Below, piece by piece: positions 1 through 4,603 of a stretch of 5,000 nucleotides of DNA. Below the pieces are notes generated by a model. The model searched no databases. It was not told where the DNA came from and saw only the letters and a list, made by a program, of their open reading frames with translations. Each line of letters opens with the position of its first letter. Positions within the stretch are counted from its first letter, which is position 1. Location: positions 1 through 5,000 of the forward strand of contig JAICHN010000393.1 of the NCBI GenBank assembly GCA_025924845.1. Direction: 5' to 3'. The position numbers were made by a program, and so were the translations under genes. Origin of the DNA: Chloroflexota bacterium. Lineage in GTDB: Bacteria > Chloroflexota > UBA5177 > JANWHV01.

Positions 1-125
1 CCCGCCGGCACCCCCCCCCCCTCCACCCCCCCCCCCTACCCCCACCCAACATACCAAAAAAAAAAAAACCCCAAAAAAAATCTACCTCCCCCCTATCTTT
101 CTTTCTTAACGTCCCCCCCCCCCCA
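1..125. other. Low-complexity C/A homopolymer stretch, probable contig-end artefact
   Basis: This stretch is built almost entirely from runs of C and A, with a few T and very few G on this strand. The C runs reach 10-13 bases, and an A run lies around 56-68. No reading frame, palindrome or repeat unit with a regular period is visible. The composition changes abruptly to normal high-GC DNA at about 126-135. The simplest reading is poor-quality sequence or misassembly at the end of a metagenomic contig. A real homopolymeric region cannot be excluded from the sequence alone. Confidence 0.6.
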
Positions 126-258
126 ACCCTCGGCCGGGGTGGGCGAAATGCTCGTAGCTCGCCGAGACATCAGCAGGAGTCGAGGCTTTAGCCGGTGCCG
201 CCGCCCGTTCCCGGCTTCGGCGAGAGCCGCAGTCCCCGCTCAGCCAGCGACCTGGAGT

Positions 259-274
259 GCAGGCTTGAGCCTGC
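259..274. repeat. 16-bp palindrome GCAGGCTTGAGCCTGC
   Basis: GCAGGC and GCCTGC pair across a TTGA centre, giving a 6-7 bp stem with a very tight loop. It lies just upstream of the candidate promoter of the small membrane-protein ORF. A related but shorter palindrome, GGCTTTAGCC, lies at 184-193. It may be an interspersed repeat unit, a protein-binding dyad or a chance dyad. No T tract follows, so it is not a classical terminator. Confidence 0.4.
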
Positions 275-277
275 CGC

Positions 278-304
278 TTGACGTGGGCGAGAAGTTTACA
301 TAAT
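278..304 (+). promoter_or_regulatory. Possible weak sigma-70-type promoter
   Basis: TTGACG at 278-283 matches 5 of 6 bases of the -35 consensus, and CATAAT at 299-304 matches 5 of 6 of the -10 consensus. The spacer is only 15 bp, shorter than the preferred 17, so activity would be weak or the match may be chance. It is suitably placed for the ORF starting at 318 or 324, but the resulting transcript would have a leader of only a few bases. Confidence 0.3.
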
Positions 305-317
305 CACGTTAGAGCCG

Positions 318-713
318 GTGATCATGCACAACCGGGATAGGCAAAGGAGCTTGGGATTCCCAGAGCCGCTGTGGATCGAGAAGATCCTCAGCGTTGGGCC
401 ATACCTGCTGATTCTACTCGCTAGCGCCCTGGGCTTTACCCTTTGGATGCTCATATTGCTTGCGTCGCTATATATCAGCGACCTGCCCACTTATCCCAGT
501 GTTTTAGTCCTGGACGGGATTCTCTTAAATGGAGCGTATGTGCGTGCATTATACCAGCAGGAAAGGCGGTGGCGTAGCGTCCGTGCCGTTCAGGGTAGCT
601 GGCCCTTCCTGCTACTTGCGCTGGCAAGCCTGCTACTCATAAACGGGGTCTTGCTCGGTCTAGCTGTGATGCTGCGGATTCCGGGCTACGGGGATCCCCG
701 CTGGCACCCATGA
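318..713 (+). CDS. Small membrane protein of unknown function
   Basis: The ORF encodes 131 residues, starting at GTG 318, or at ATG 324 two codons later. No clear Shine-Dalgarno sequence precedes either start. The family is not recognised. Residues about 28-53 form a long hydrophobic segment (PYLLILLASALGF followed by LWMLILLASLYI). Residues about 95-119 form a second one (WPFLLLALASLLLINGVLLG). A weaker hydrophobic patch lies at 59-75. Between them is a basic stretch around 76-90 (QQERRWRSVR), which suggests an inner-membrane protein with two or three spans and a cytoplasmic basic loop. No catalytic motif is visible. Codon use includes AGG, CTA, TTG and TTA-type codons and has lower GC than the ribosomal genes downstream, so the ORF is either a lowly expressed or a foreign gene. 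It is separated from infA by a promoter and is probably not part of the operon. It could still be a non-coding ORF, but the alternating hydrophobic and polar pattern argues for a real protein. Confidence 0.5.
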   Translation: MIMHNRDRQRSLGFPEPLWIEKILSVGPYLLILLASALGFTLWMLILLASLYISDLPTYPSVLVLDGILLNGAYVRALYQQERRWRSVRAVQGSWPFLLLALASLLLINGVLLGLAVMLRIPGYGDPRWHP

Positions 714-730
714 TATCCTCGACCATAACG

Positions 731-757
731 GCTTCGTATCGCTTCGTGGCCTTCGTG
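731..757. repeat. Short CTTCGT tandem-like cluster
   Basis: The hexamer CTTCGT occurs three times with 9-10 base spacing (732-737, 742-747, 751-756), within the gap between the membrane-protein ORF and the infA promoter. The copies are GCTTCGT, GCTTCGT and CCTTCGT. The cluster resembles the simple phased repeats seen in other spacers of this window, but its period is not 7. No function is evident. The rest of 714-788 shows nothing else recognisable. Confidence 0.4.
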
Positions 758-788
758 GGTGAAGCAGAAGCCGGCCTTGAAAACCGAC

Positions 789-818
789 TGGACAAAGCCA
801 GACCCTTTGTGTTATAAT
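789..818 (+). promoter_or_regulatory. Strong extended -10 sigma-70-type promoter for the infA operon
   Basis: TGGACA at 789-794 matches 5 of 6 bases of the -35 consensus. A perfect TATAAT lies at 813-818 with an 18-bp spacer. The bases immediately upstream, TGT at 810-812, give an extended -10 (TGnTATAAT). Transcription would start near 825 and leave an untranslated leader of about 100 nt before infA. It is the best promoter match in the window and sits in the only large gap before the ribosomal genes. The likely reading is that the alpha-type operon is transcribed from here as its own unit. Confidence 0.72.
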
Positions 819-869
819 TACCGCTTGGTGCCCCCTGTGGCGCAGAGCTATGATTGTGTCTGTAAACAT

Positions 870-889
870 CCCCGGGCTGGGGCAGTTTT
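870..889 (+). promoter_or_regulatory. Small GC hairpin followed by T4 in the infA leader
   Basis: CCCC at 870-873 and GGGG at 879-882 can pair over a 5-base loop, followed after CAG by TTTT at 886-889. It lies in the untranslated leader between the operon promoter and infA. The stem is short and the T tract weak, so a terminator or attenuator role is only a possibility. Confidence 0.2.
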
Positions 890-892
890 GAA

Positions 893-923
893 GCTGAAAG
901 CTGACCGCTGACCGCTGAAAGCT
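893..923. repeat. Heptanucleotide tandem repeat GCTGAAA/GCTGACC abutting infA
   Basis: Four consecutive 7-base units are visible: GCTGAAA (893-899), GCTGACC (900-906), GCTGACC (907-913) and GCTGAAA (914-920). A partial fifth unit, GCT, ends at 923, directly before the infA ATG. The perfect 7-bp period matches the arrays in three other spacers of this window, although the sequence differs. Arrays of this kind are known from cyanobacteria as short tandemly repeated repetitive (STRR) sequences. The array occupies the place where a Shine-Dalgarno sequence would be expected. Confidence 0.8.
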
Positions 924-1133
924 ATGGGCGCTACCGAAGTCGAAGGCCGCGTCGTCGAAGCGCGGCCCAACGCGATGTTCGCGGTGGAACTGGAGAACGG
1001 CAACCGGGTACTGGCCCACGTTGCGAGTGAGATTCGCGTCACGCTAGGCCGGCTCTTGCCGGGCGACAGAGTCAAGCTGGAGCTGTCGCCCTATGACCTG
1101 ACGCGCGGGCGGATCGTCCACCGCTGCAAATAG
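924..1133 (+). CDS. infA: Translation initiation factor IF-1
   Basis: The gene encodes a 69-residue protein of the S1/OB-fold family that binds the A site of the 30S subunit during initiation with IF-2 and IF-3. Recognisable family stretches are [21 protein letters not shown] (about 6-26), RVLAHV (28-33), [13 protein letters not shown] (47-59) and the end TRGRIVHR (60-67). The usual length is about 72 residues. Here the N-terminus is a few residues shorter than the common MAKE-type start. The loop after AHV, usually a glycine plus a basic RKN-Y pattern, reads [11 protein letters not shown] and is divergent. The ATG at 924 is forced: an in-frame TGA lies at 909-911 and no better start follows it. 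There is no Shine-Dalgarno sequence, and a heptamer array runs to the base before the ATG. It is the first gene of the operon, 30 nt before rpmJ. Confidence 0.93.
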   Translation: MGATEVEGRVVEARPNAMFAVELENGNRVLAHVASEIRVTLGRLLPGDRVKLELSPYDLTRGRIVHRCK

Positions 1134-1163
1134 TCGAACCGACGATAGAGGAGTGTGGGCCAC

Positions 1164-1277
1164 ATGAAAGTCAAAGCATCGGTCAAAACCCGCTGCGAGC
1201 GGTGCCGGGTGATCAAGCGCAAAGGCGTGATCATGATCATCTGCACGAACCCGCGGCACAAGCAGCGCCAGGGCTAA
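1164..1277 (+). CDS. rpmJ: 50S ribosomal protein L36, zinc-binding form
   Basis: The gene encodes a 37-residue protein beginning [20 protein letters not shown] and ending [11 protein letters not shown]. It is one of the smallest large-subunit proteins and sits in domain VI of 23S rRNA near the peptidyl-transferase side. The zinc ligands Cys11, Cys14, Cys27 and His32 (CxxC...C...H) are all present, so this is the zinc-containing C+ paralogue rather than the C- form. The length is normal for the family. AGAGGAG at 1147-1153 is a good ribosome binding site 10 nt upstream of the ATG. The order infA-rpmJ-rpsM is the usual one in bacteria that join IF-1 to the alpha operon. Confidence 0.96.
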   Translation: MKVKASVKTRCERCRVIKRKGVIMIICTNPRHKQRQG

Positions 1278-1283
1278 CTCGCA

Positions 1284-1382
1284 TTTTGGATTTTAGATTT
1301 TGGATTTCGGACTCGATATTTAGAGTTCAAGCTCCCCGGTCCAGAACGGGCAATCCAAAATCCAAAATCCAAAAATCCAAAT
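1284..1382. repeat. Inverted heptamer arrays (TTTTGGA / TCCAAAA) between rpmJ and rpsM
   Basis: The left arm consists of four 7-base units: TTTTGGA, TTTTAGA, TTTTGGA and TTTCGGA (1284-1311). The right arm is TCCAAAA, TCCAAAA, TCCAAAAA and TCCAAAT (1354-1382). Positions 1284-1306 are complementary to 1352-1374 with a single A/C mismatch, giving a 22-of-23 pair, AT-rich stem around a loop of 45 nt. The element fills most of the 127-nt rpmJ-rpsM gap and stops before the rpsM ribosome binding site. It may be a mobile or expanding intergenic repeat. As RNA it would be a long hairpin that could affect mRNA processing. No T tract follows in terminator position. Confidence 0.85.
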
Positions 1383-1390
1383 TCGGTAGA

Positions 1391-1407
1391 AGGGAGGAAC
1401 GAGCTTG
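1391..1407 (+). promoter_or_regulatory. Ribosome binding site that fixes a TTG start for rpsM
   Basis: AGGGAGG at 1391-1397 is a near-perfect Shine-Dalgarno sequence 7 nt before TTG at 1405. Reading from this TTG gives the exact conserved S13 N-terminus [10 protein letters not shown]. No ATG or GTG is available nearby in this frame, so TTG is the start codon. Confidence 0.85.
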
Positions 1408-1782
1408 GCACGTATTGCTGGGGTAGACATCCCGCGCGATAAGCAGGTGGCGACGGCCCTGACCTATATTTACGGCATCGGCCCGACCACGTCAAACAAG
1501 ATCCTCGAGCGCACCGGCATCGCACCCGATACGCGCGTCCGCATGCTGACCGAGGACGAAGTCAACCGCCTGCGCGAGATCATCGACCGCGAGTATCGCG
1601 TCGAAGGCGACCTGCGCCGGGAAGTCAATCTGAACATCAAGCGCTTGATCGAGATCAAGTGCTACCGCGGCATCCGCCACCAGCGCGGGCTACCCGTGCA
1701 TGGGCAGCGCACGCGCACCAACGGTCGCACGCGCCGCGGCCCGAAGCGGGTCGTGGCGGCGAAGAAGAAGGCGCGCAAGTAA
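1405..1782 (+). CDS. rpsM: 30S ribosomal protein S13
   Basis: The gene encodes a 125-residue protein of the small-subunit head. It binds 16S rRNA helix 41 and contacts the P-site tRNA and the inter-subunit bridge B1. The N-terminus [15 protein letters not shown] is canonical. It is followed by the helix-turn segment with YGIG (23-26), an acidic helical part around 49-70, and the conserved rRNA-binding motif [19 protein letters not shown] (88-106). A lysine-rich C-terminal tail (about 114-125, ending KKKARK) reaches the P site in known structures. The length is normal. It starts at TTG behind a strong ribosome binding site. A long hairpin-forming repeat lies directly upstream; in E. coli this site carries the S4-binding repressor pseudoknot. 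Confidence 0.97.
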   Translation: MARIAGVDIPRDKQVATALTYIYGIGPTTSNKILERTGIAPDTRVRMLTEDEVNRLREIIDREYRVEGDLRREVNLNIKRLIEIKCYRGIRHQRGLPVHGQRTRTNGRTRRGPKRVVAAKKKARK

Positions 1783-1825
1783 TCGGAGGGCCGGGCCGCC
1801 GGGTCCGCCCAGGCAGGGTAGGGGG

Positions 1826-1839
1826 AGATCCGCGGATCT
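1826..1839. repeat. Perfect 14-bp palindrome AGATCCGCGGATCT upstream of rpsK
   Basis: AGATCCGCGGATCT at 1826-1839 is its own reverse complement. Beyond one G/G mismatch (1825/1840) the dyad continues with GGG at 1822-1824 pairing CCC at 1841-1843. GCCCAGG flanks it as a direct repeat at about 1807-1813 and 1840-1846. It lies in the 78-nt rpsM-rpsK gap, immediately before the rpsK ribosome binding site. It could be a protein-binding dyad, an RNA hairpin that tunes rpsK translation, or a repeat unit. No T run follows, so it is not a terminator. Confidence 0.6.
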
Positions 1840-1860
1840 GCCCAGGTACGAGGAGAAAGA

Positions 1861-2280
1861 ATGGCTGAGAAAAAGCAGCAAGGCGCACCGCGGACCGCAC
1901 GGGCCGCGCGGGGCCGACGCCGCGAACGCAAGATGGTGCCGCGGGGCCAGGCCCATGTGCAGGCCAGCTTCAACAACACCATCGTCACGCTCACCGACCC
2001 GGTCGGCAACGTGCTGAGCTGGGGCAGCGCCGGGGCGTCGGGCTTCAAAGGCTCGCGCAAGAGCACCCCGTATGCCGCGCAGATCACCGCCGACGGCGCC
2101 GCGAAGCGCGCGATGGAGCACGGGCTGCGCCAGGTCGACGTCTTCGTCAAAGGCCCCGGCGCGGGCCGCGAGGCCGCGATCCGCGCCTTGCAGGGTGCCG
2201 GCCTCCAGGTGACGAGCATCACCGACGTGACGCCGATCCCGCACAACGGCTGCCGCCCGCCCAAGCGCCGCCGCGTCTAA
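1861..2280 (+). CDS. rpsK: 30S ribosomal protein S11
   Basis: The gene encodes a 139-residue protein of the 30S platform that lines the E-site region with S7 and S18 and contacts 16S rRNA. Conserved stretches are [20 protein letters not shown] (31-50), [20 protein letters not shown] (53-72), KGPGAGRE (97-104) and the end [18 protein letters not shown] (122-139). The protein is about ten residues longer than the E. coli form because of a basic, low-complexity N-terminal tail ([21 protein letters not shown]). GAGGAG at 1850-1855 lies 5 nt before the ATG. The position between rpsM and rpsD is canonical. Confidence 0.97.
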   Translation: MAEKKQQGAPRTARAARGRRRERKMVPRGQAHVQASFNNTIVTLTDPVGNVLSWGSAGASGFKGSRKSTPYAAQITADGAAKRAMEHGLRQVDVFVKGPGAGREAAIRALQGAGLQVTSITDVTPIPHNGCRPPKRRRV

Positions 2281-2292
2281 CCTAATAGAATA

Positions 2293-2309
2293 TCACGTTT
2301 CACGTTTTA
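2293..2309. repeat. Two-unit TCACGTT heptamer repeat after rpsK
   Basis: TCACGTT occurs twice in tandem (2293-2299 and 2300-2306), followed by a degenerate TTACACA. It is the reverse complement of the GTGAAAC-type units in the rplQ-truA gap, so the same repeat family is present on both sides of the rpsD-rpoA-rplQ block. Only one orientation is present here, so no long hairpin forms within the copy itself. Confidence 0.65.
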
Positions 2310-2318
2310 CACATTCGC

Positions 2319-2362
2319 TCGCGGGTTGATCACTATTCTGGCCGATTGGGCCTCGCCCGCGA
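2319..2362 (+). promoter_or_regulatory. Possible structured leader in front of rpsD
   Basis: TCGCGGG at 2319-2325 is complementary to CCCGCGA at 2356-2362, closing a region that contains a second small hairpin (GGCC 2340-2343 with GGCC 2349-2352). The structure ends 17 nt before the rpsD ribosome binding site. S4 represses its own synthesis through mRNA structures in E. coli and B. subtilis, so a role in S4 feedback is conceivable. No match to either known S4 site was established here. Confidence 0.25.
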
Positions 2363-2392
2363 TGCACTAGAACGACACAGGAGTGAAGAACT

Positions 2393-3022
2393 ATGGCCCG
2401 TTACACCGGACCGGTTTGTAAACTGTGCCGTCGCGAAGGAATGAAACTCTTCCTGAAGGGGGAGCGCTGCTTCACGCCGAAATGCGCGATTGAGCGGCGC
2501 AACCAACCCCCGGGCCAGCACGGCCTGCGACGGCGCGGCAAGACCTCGGACTTTGGCCTGCAGTTGCGCGAAAAGCAGAAAGCGCGCCGCACCTACGGCA
2601 TCCTGGAAAAGCAGTTTGCCCGGCACTTCGAGATGGCCGAAAAGCGCCCCGGCGTGACCGGCGACAATCTGCTCCAGATCCTCGAGAGCCGCCTCGACAA
2701 TATCATCTACCGCCTCGGTATCGCCGACTCGCGCCCGCAGGCGCGCCAGGTCGTCTCCCACGGCCACATCCTGGTCAATGGCAAGAAGACCGACATCCCG
2801 TCCTACCTGGTCAAGCCGGGCGACGTAGTCGCCGTGCGCCCCGAGCACATCAGCGAGGAGTACTTCAAAACCGTCCAGGTCACGATCGGGCGCAAGGACA
2901 TCCCTTCTTGGCTCACCCTGGATCCCGGCACGCTCTCCGGGCGGATCGTCACGCTGCCGGCTCGCGCCGACCTCGACGTGAACATCAACGAGCAGCTAAT
3001 TGTCGAATACTATAGCCGCTAG
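2393..3022 (+). CDS. rpsD: 30S ribosomal protein S4, four-cysteine zinc form
   Basis: The gene encodes a 209-residue primary 16S rRNA-binding protein that nucleates 30S body assembly. With S3 and S5 it lines the mRNA entry site. The N-terminal domain carries Cys9, Cys12, Cys26 and Cys31 (CKLC...CFTPKC), which bind zinc in the C+ form known from Thermus. Next come PPGQHG (39-44), the LREKQK segment (58-63) and the S4 RNA-binding domain at about 99-163, with [18 protein letters not shown] and GHILVNG. The end [11 protein letters not shown] is conserved. AGGAG at 2379-2383 lies 9 nt before the ATG. S4 is the autogenous repressor of the alpha operon in E. coli. Its location inside the operon would allow similar feedback here, which is an inference. 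Confidence 0.97.
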   Translation: MARYTGPVCKLCRREGMKLFLKGERCFTPKCAIERRNQPPGQHGLRRRGKTSDFGLQLREKQKARRTYGILEKQFARHFEMAEKRPGVTGDNLLQILESRLDNIIYRLGIADSRPQARQVVSHGHILVNGKKTDIPSYLVKPGDVVAVRPEHISEEYFKTVQVTIGRKDIPSWLTLDPGTLSGRIVTLPARADLDVNINEQLIVEYYSR

Positions 3023-3058
3023 GGACGTGATGTTGGATCTTGTTTCTGATTGGGTAAG

Positions 3059-3074
3059 AGGAGGGGGACGCGTG
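3059..3074 (+). promoter_or_regulatory. Ribosome binding site that fixes the GTG start of rpoA
   Basis: AGGAGG at 3059-3064, inside a longer purine run, is a perfect Shine-Dalgarno sequence 7 nt upstream of GTG 3072. The upstream in-frame alternatives, TTG 3000 and ATG 3030, have no comparable site and would add residues unlike the alpha N-terminus. The GTG at 3084 and the ATG at 3087 are too far from the site. Confidence 0.8.
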
Positions 3075-4148
3075 GCTGATCAAGTGATGCCCCGAGTGGA
3101 GGTTATCGCCACCGCTCCTAATTATGGGCGTTTTGCGATTGGGCCGCTCGAACAGGGCTACGGCCTGATCCTCGGCAACGCCTTGCGCCGCATCCTGCTC
3201 TCGTCCTTGCCAGGCGCAGCAGTGACCAGCGTGCGCATCGAAGGCGTCTACCACGAATTCTCGACACTGCCGCACGTGAAAGAGGACGTGACCGAGATCG
3301 TGTTGAATGTCAAAAAGCTGCGCCTGCGGTCGTTCAGCGACCGGCCGGTGCGGCTGCAGCTCTCGGCCACCGGGCCGGGCCGCGTGCGCGCCTCGGATAT
3401 CCAGCTTCCCAGCACCATCGAGCTGATCAACGCCGAGCAGGTGCTCGCGACGCTGGACAGCGCCGAGGGCCGCCTGGAGATGGAGCTCATGGTCGAACAT
3501 GGCCGGGGCTACGTCTCCTCGGACATGCGCGAGGGCCTGCCCATCGGCACAATCCCGGTGGACGCGATCTTCTCGCCGATTCCGCGGGTCAACTACGTGA
3601 CCGAAGAGCTGCAGGAGGGCGAGCACGCCGGCGCGGAGCGCCTGGTGCTGGAGATCTGGAGCGACGGCACCATTGACACCGGCGAGGCCCTGAGCCTGGC
3701 CGCGTCGGCGCTGTCGCAACACAGCACGCTGCTCGCCAACTACAGCAGCCCCGAGGCCGCCGCGGCCGAGGCCGCCGACCAGAAGGGCATCGCCATCCCG
3801 CCGCATGTGGCCGAGATGCCCATCGAGGATCTGAGCCTGAGCGTGCGCACCTACAACTGCCTCAAGCGCAGCGGCATCACGAAGGTCGGCCAGATCCTGC
3901 AAATGGACCGCAAAGAGCTGCTCGGCGTGCGCAACTTCGGGCAGAAGTCGTTCGACGAGCTGCAGGACGCGCTGGCCTCCCGCGGCCTGGCCCAGCCTGG
4001 CGGCGAGATCGACAGTGAAGCCTTTGCCGCTCTGGCTGGCGACGAAGACGAGGAAGGCGACGACGATTTGAATGACCTGGACGAAGACGACGGCTACATC
4101 CTGGAGCCGGGCCAGACTTCGTTCACGGCTTCGCCCGACGAAGAATAA
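3072..4148 (+). CDS. rpoA: DNA-directed RNA polymerase subunit alpha
   Basis: The gene encodes 358 residues from GTG 3072. RpoA dimerises to form the platform for beta and beta-prime and contacts activators and UP-element DNA. The N-terminal domain spans about 1-225, with GYGLILGNALRRILLSSLPG at 29-48; the second Arg of NALRR corresponds to the assembly-critical Arg45 of E. coli. HVKEDVTEIVLNVKKL follows. An Ala/Glu-rich linker (about 226-244) leads to the C-terminal domain at about 248-306. There, LSVRTYNCLK at 256-265 carries the Arg (259) and Asn (262) that match DNA-binding Arg265 and Asn268 of E. coli. Beyond this lies an unusual tail, 307-358, with 20 Asp/Glu and no Lys, Arg or His; E. 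coli alpha has only a short tail there. The gene starts 49 nt after rpsD and ends 37 nt before rplQ. Confidence 0.97.
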   Translation: MADQVMPRVEVIATAPNYGRFAIGPLEQGYGLILGNALRRILLSSLPGAAVTSVRIEGVYHEFSTLPHVKEDVTEIVLNVKKLRLRSFSDRPVRLQLSATGPGRVRASDIQLPSTIELINAEQVLATLDSAEGRLEMELMVEHGRGYVSSDMREGLPIGTIPVDAIFSPIPRVNYVTEELQEGEHAGAERLVLEIWSDGTIDTGEALSLAASALSQHSTLLANYSSPEAAAAEAADQKGIAIPPHVAEMPIEDLSLSVRTYNCLKRSGITKVGQILQMDRKELLGVRNFGQKSFDELQDALASRGLAQPGGEIDSEAFAALAGDEDEEGDDDLNDLDEDDGYILEPGQTSFTASPDEE

Positions 4149-4185
4149 CCGTCGCGGGCGAGGTCTCATCTGGAGGAAATGACGA

Positions 4186-4545
4186 ATGGCCGCACGACAT
4201 CGCATCGGGGGACGCCAGCTAAACCGCAGCAGCGGCCAGCGCCGCGCGCTCTACCGCAGTCTCCTGAATGCGCTGCTTACGCACGAGCGCATCCGCACGA
4301 CGGAGGCGAAGGCGAAAGAGATCCAGCCGATGGTCGAGAAGCTGATCACCATCGGCCGCGACGACACGCCGCATCATCGCACCCTGGCGCTCTCCTACCT
4401 GGCGAACGAAGCCACGGTCGAGCGCCTCTTTGAAGAGGTCGGTCCCCGGTTTGTGGGCCGCAACGGCGGCTACACGCGCATCTTTAAGATCAACGTCCGT
4501 CCCGGCGACGGCGCCGTGGTCTGCCAGATCGAAATGGTCGAATGA
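4186..4545 (+). CDS. rplQ: 50S ribosomal protein L17
   Basis: The gene encodes a 119-residue large-subunit protein found near the exit of the polypeptide tunnel. The N-terminus MAARHRIGGRQLNRSSGQR matches the family pattern (RH..GGR/KLNR..SHR) with an Ala-Ala insertion after the first Met. LLTHERIRTTEAKAKE (30-45) and GPRFVGRNGGYTRIFK (86-101) are the other signature parts, and the end QIEMVE corresponds to the usual ELVE. The length is normal. GGAGG at 4172-4176 lies 9 nt before the ATG. Another ATG at 4179 is out of frame with the conserved protein. Its place after rpoA is near-universal in bacteria. Confidence 0.97.
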   Translation: MAARHRIGGRQLNRSSGQRRALYRSLLNALLTHERIRTTEAKAKEIQPMVEKLITIGRDDTPHHRTLALSYLANEATVERLFEEVGPRFVGRNGGYTRIFKINVRPGDGAVVCQIEMVE

Positions 4546-4546
4546 T

Positions 4547-4603
4547 GCGTGAAACGTGAAACGTGACGGGTTCAAGTTCACGTTTCACGCTGCACGTTTC
4601 ACG
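4547..4603. repeat. GTGAAAC heptamer repeats forming a 14-bp hairpin between rplQ and truA
   Basis: GTGAAAC occurs twice in tandem (4549-4555 and 4556-4562), followed by a degenerate third unit, GTGACGG. On the right, inverted copies appear as TTCACGTTTCACG and then GCACGTTTCACG, ending at 4603. Positions 4547-4560 and 4577-4590 are perfectly complementary over 14 bp with a 16-nt loop. The second inverted copy (4593-4603) can compete for the same left arm over 11 bp. The element fills the whole 58-nt gap and touches the truA ATG. A hairpin after rplQ could slow or end transcription, but no U tract follows. Confidence 0.85.

Larger units (their letters stand above)
126..317. other. Non-coding stretch with short palindromes, no gene seen
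   Basis: No convincing gene is seen here on either strand. The stretch holds two short perfect or near-perfect palindromes: GGCTTTAGCC at 184-193 and GCAGGCTTGAGCCTGC at 259-274. It also holds smaller dyads such as CGGCT/AGCCG near 213-230. Palindromes built around GGCTTTAGCC and GGCTTGAGCC resemble interspersed intergenic repeats of large environmental genomes, but the family cannot be named from one copy of each. It could also be the remnant of a mobile element end. The right part contains a possible weak promoter for the membrane-protein ORF. Confidence 0.45.

Noticed and set aside
777..818. Promoter with TTGAAA at 777-782 as the -35 element
   Set aside because: The distance to TATAAT at 813 is 30 bp, too long. 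TGGACA at 789-794 with an 18-bp spacer fits.
893..1382. CRISPR-like repeat array
   Set aside because: The units are only 7 bp, contiguous and without spacers, and no cas gene is near. They are simple tandem heptamers.
1662..2264. Minus-strand open frames of about 184-200 codons opposite rpsM and rpsK
   Set aside because: They are antisense to two conserved ribosomal protein genes, rich in Arg, Ala and Pro as expected for shadows in GC-rich DNA, and have no ribosome binding site of note.
2333..2848. Minus-strand open frame of 171 codons opposite rpsD
   Set aside because: It is a shadow of the conserved S4 gene with no family resemblance.
3000..3071. Extended rpoA start at TTG 3000 overlapping rpsD
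   Set aside because: The added residues do not resemble the alpha N-terminus, whereas GTG 3072 has a perfect AGGAGG 7 nt upstream.
2985..4205. Long open frame of 406 codons on the minus strand opposite rpoA
   Set aside because: It lies entirely antisense to a clearly conserved rpoA. High-GC codon use leaves the opposite strand open, and the translated product shows no recognisable domain.
4547..4603. Intrinsic terminator of the operon after rplQ
   Set aside because: The 14-bp stem is strong, but no T tract follows and truA begins directly behind it, so a terminator call is not supported. It was kept as a repeat hairpin.
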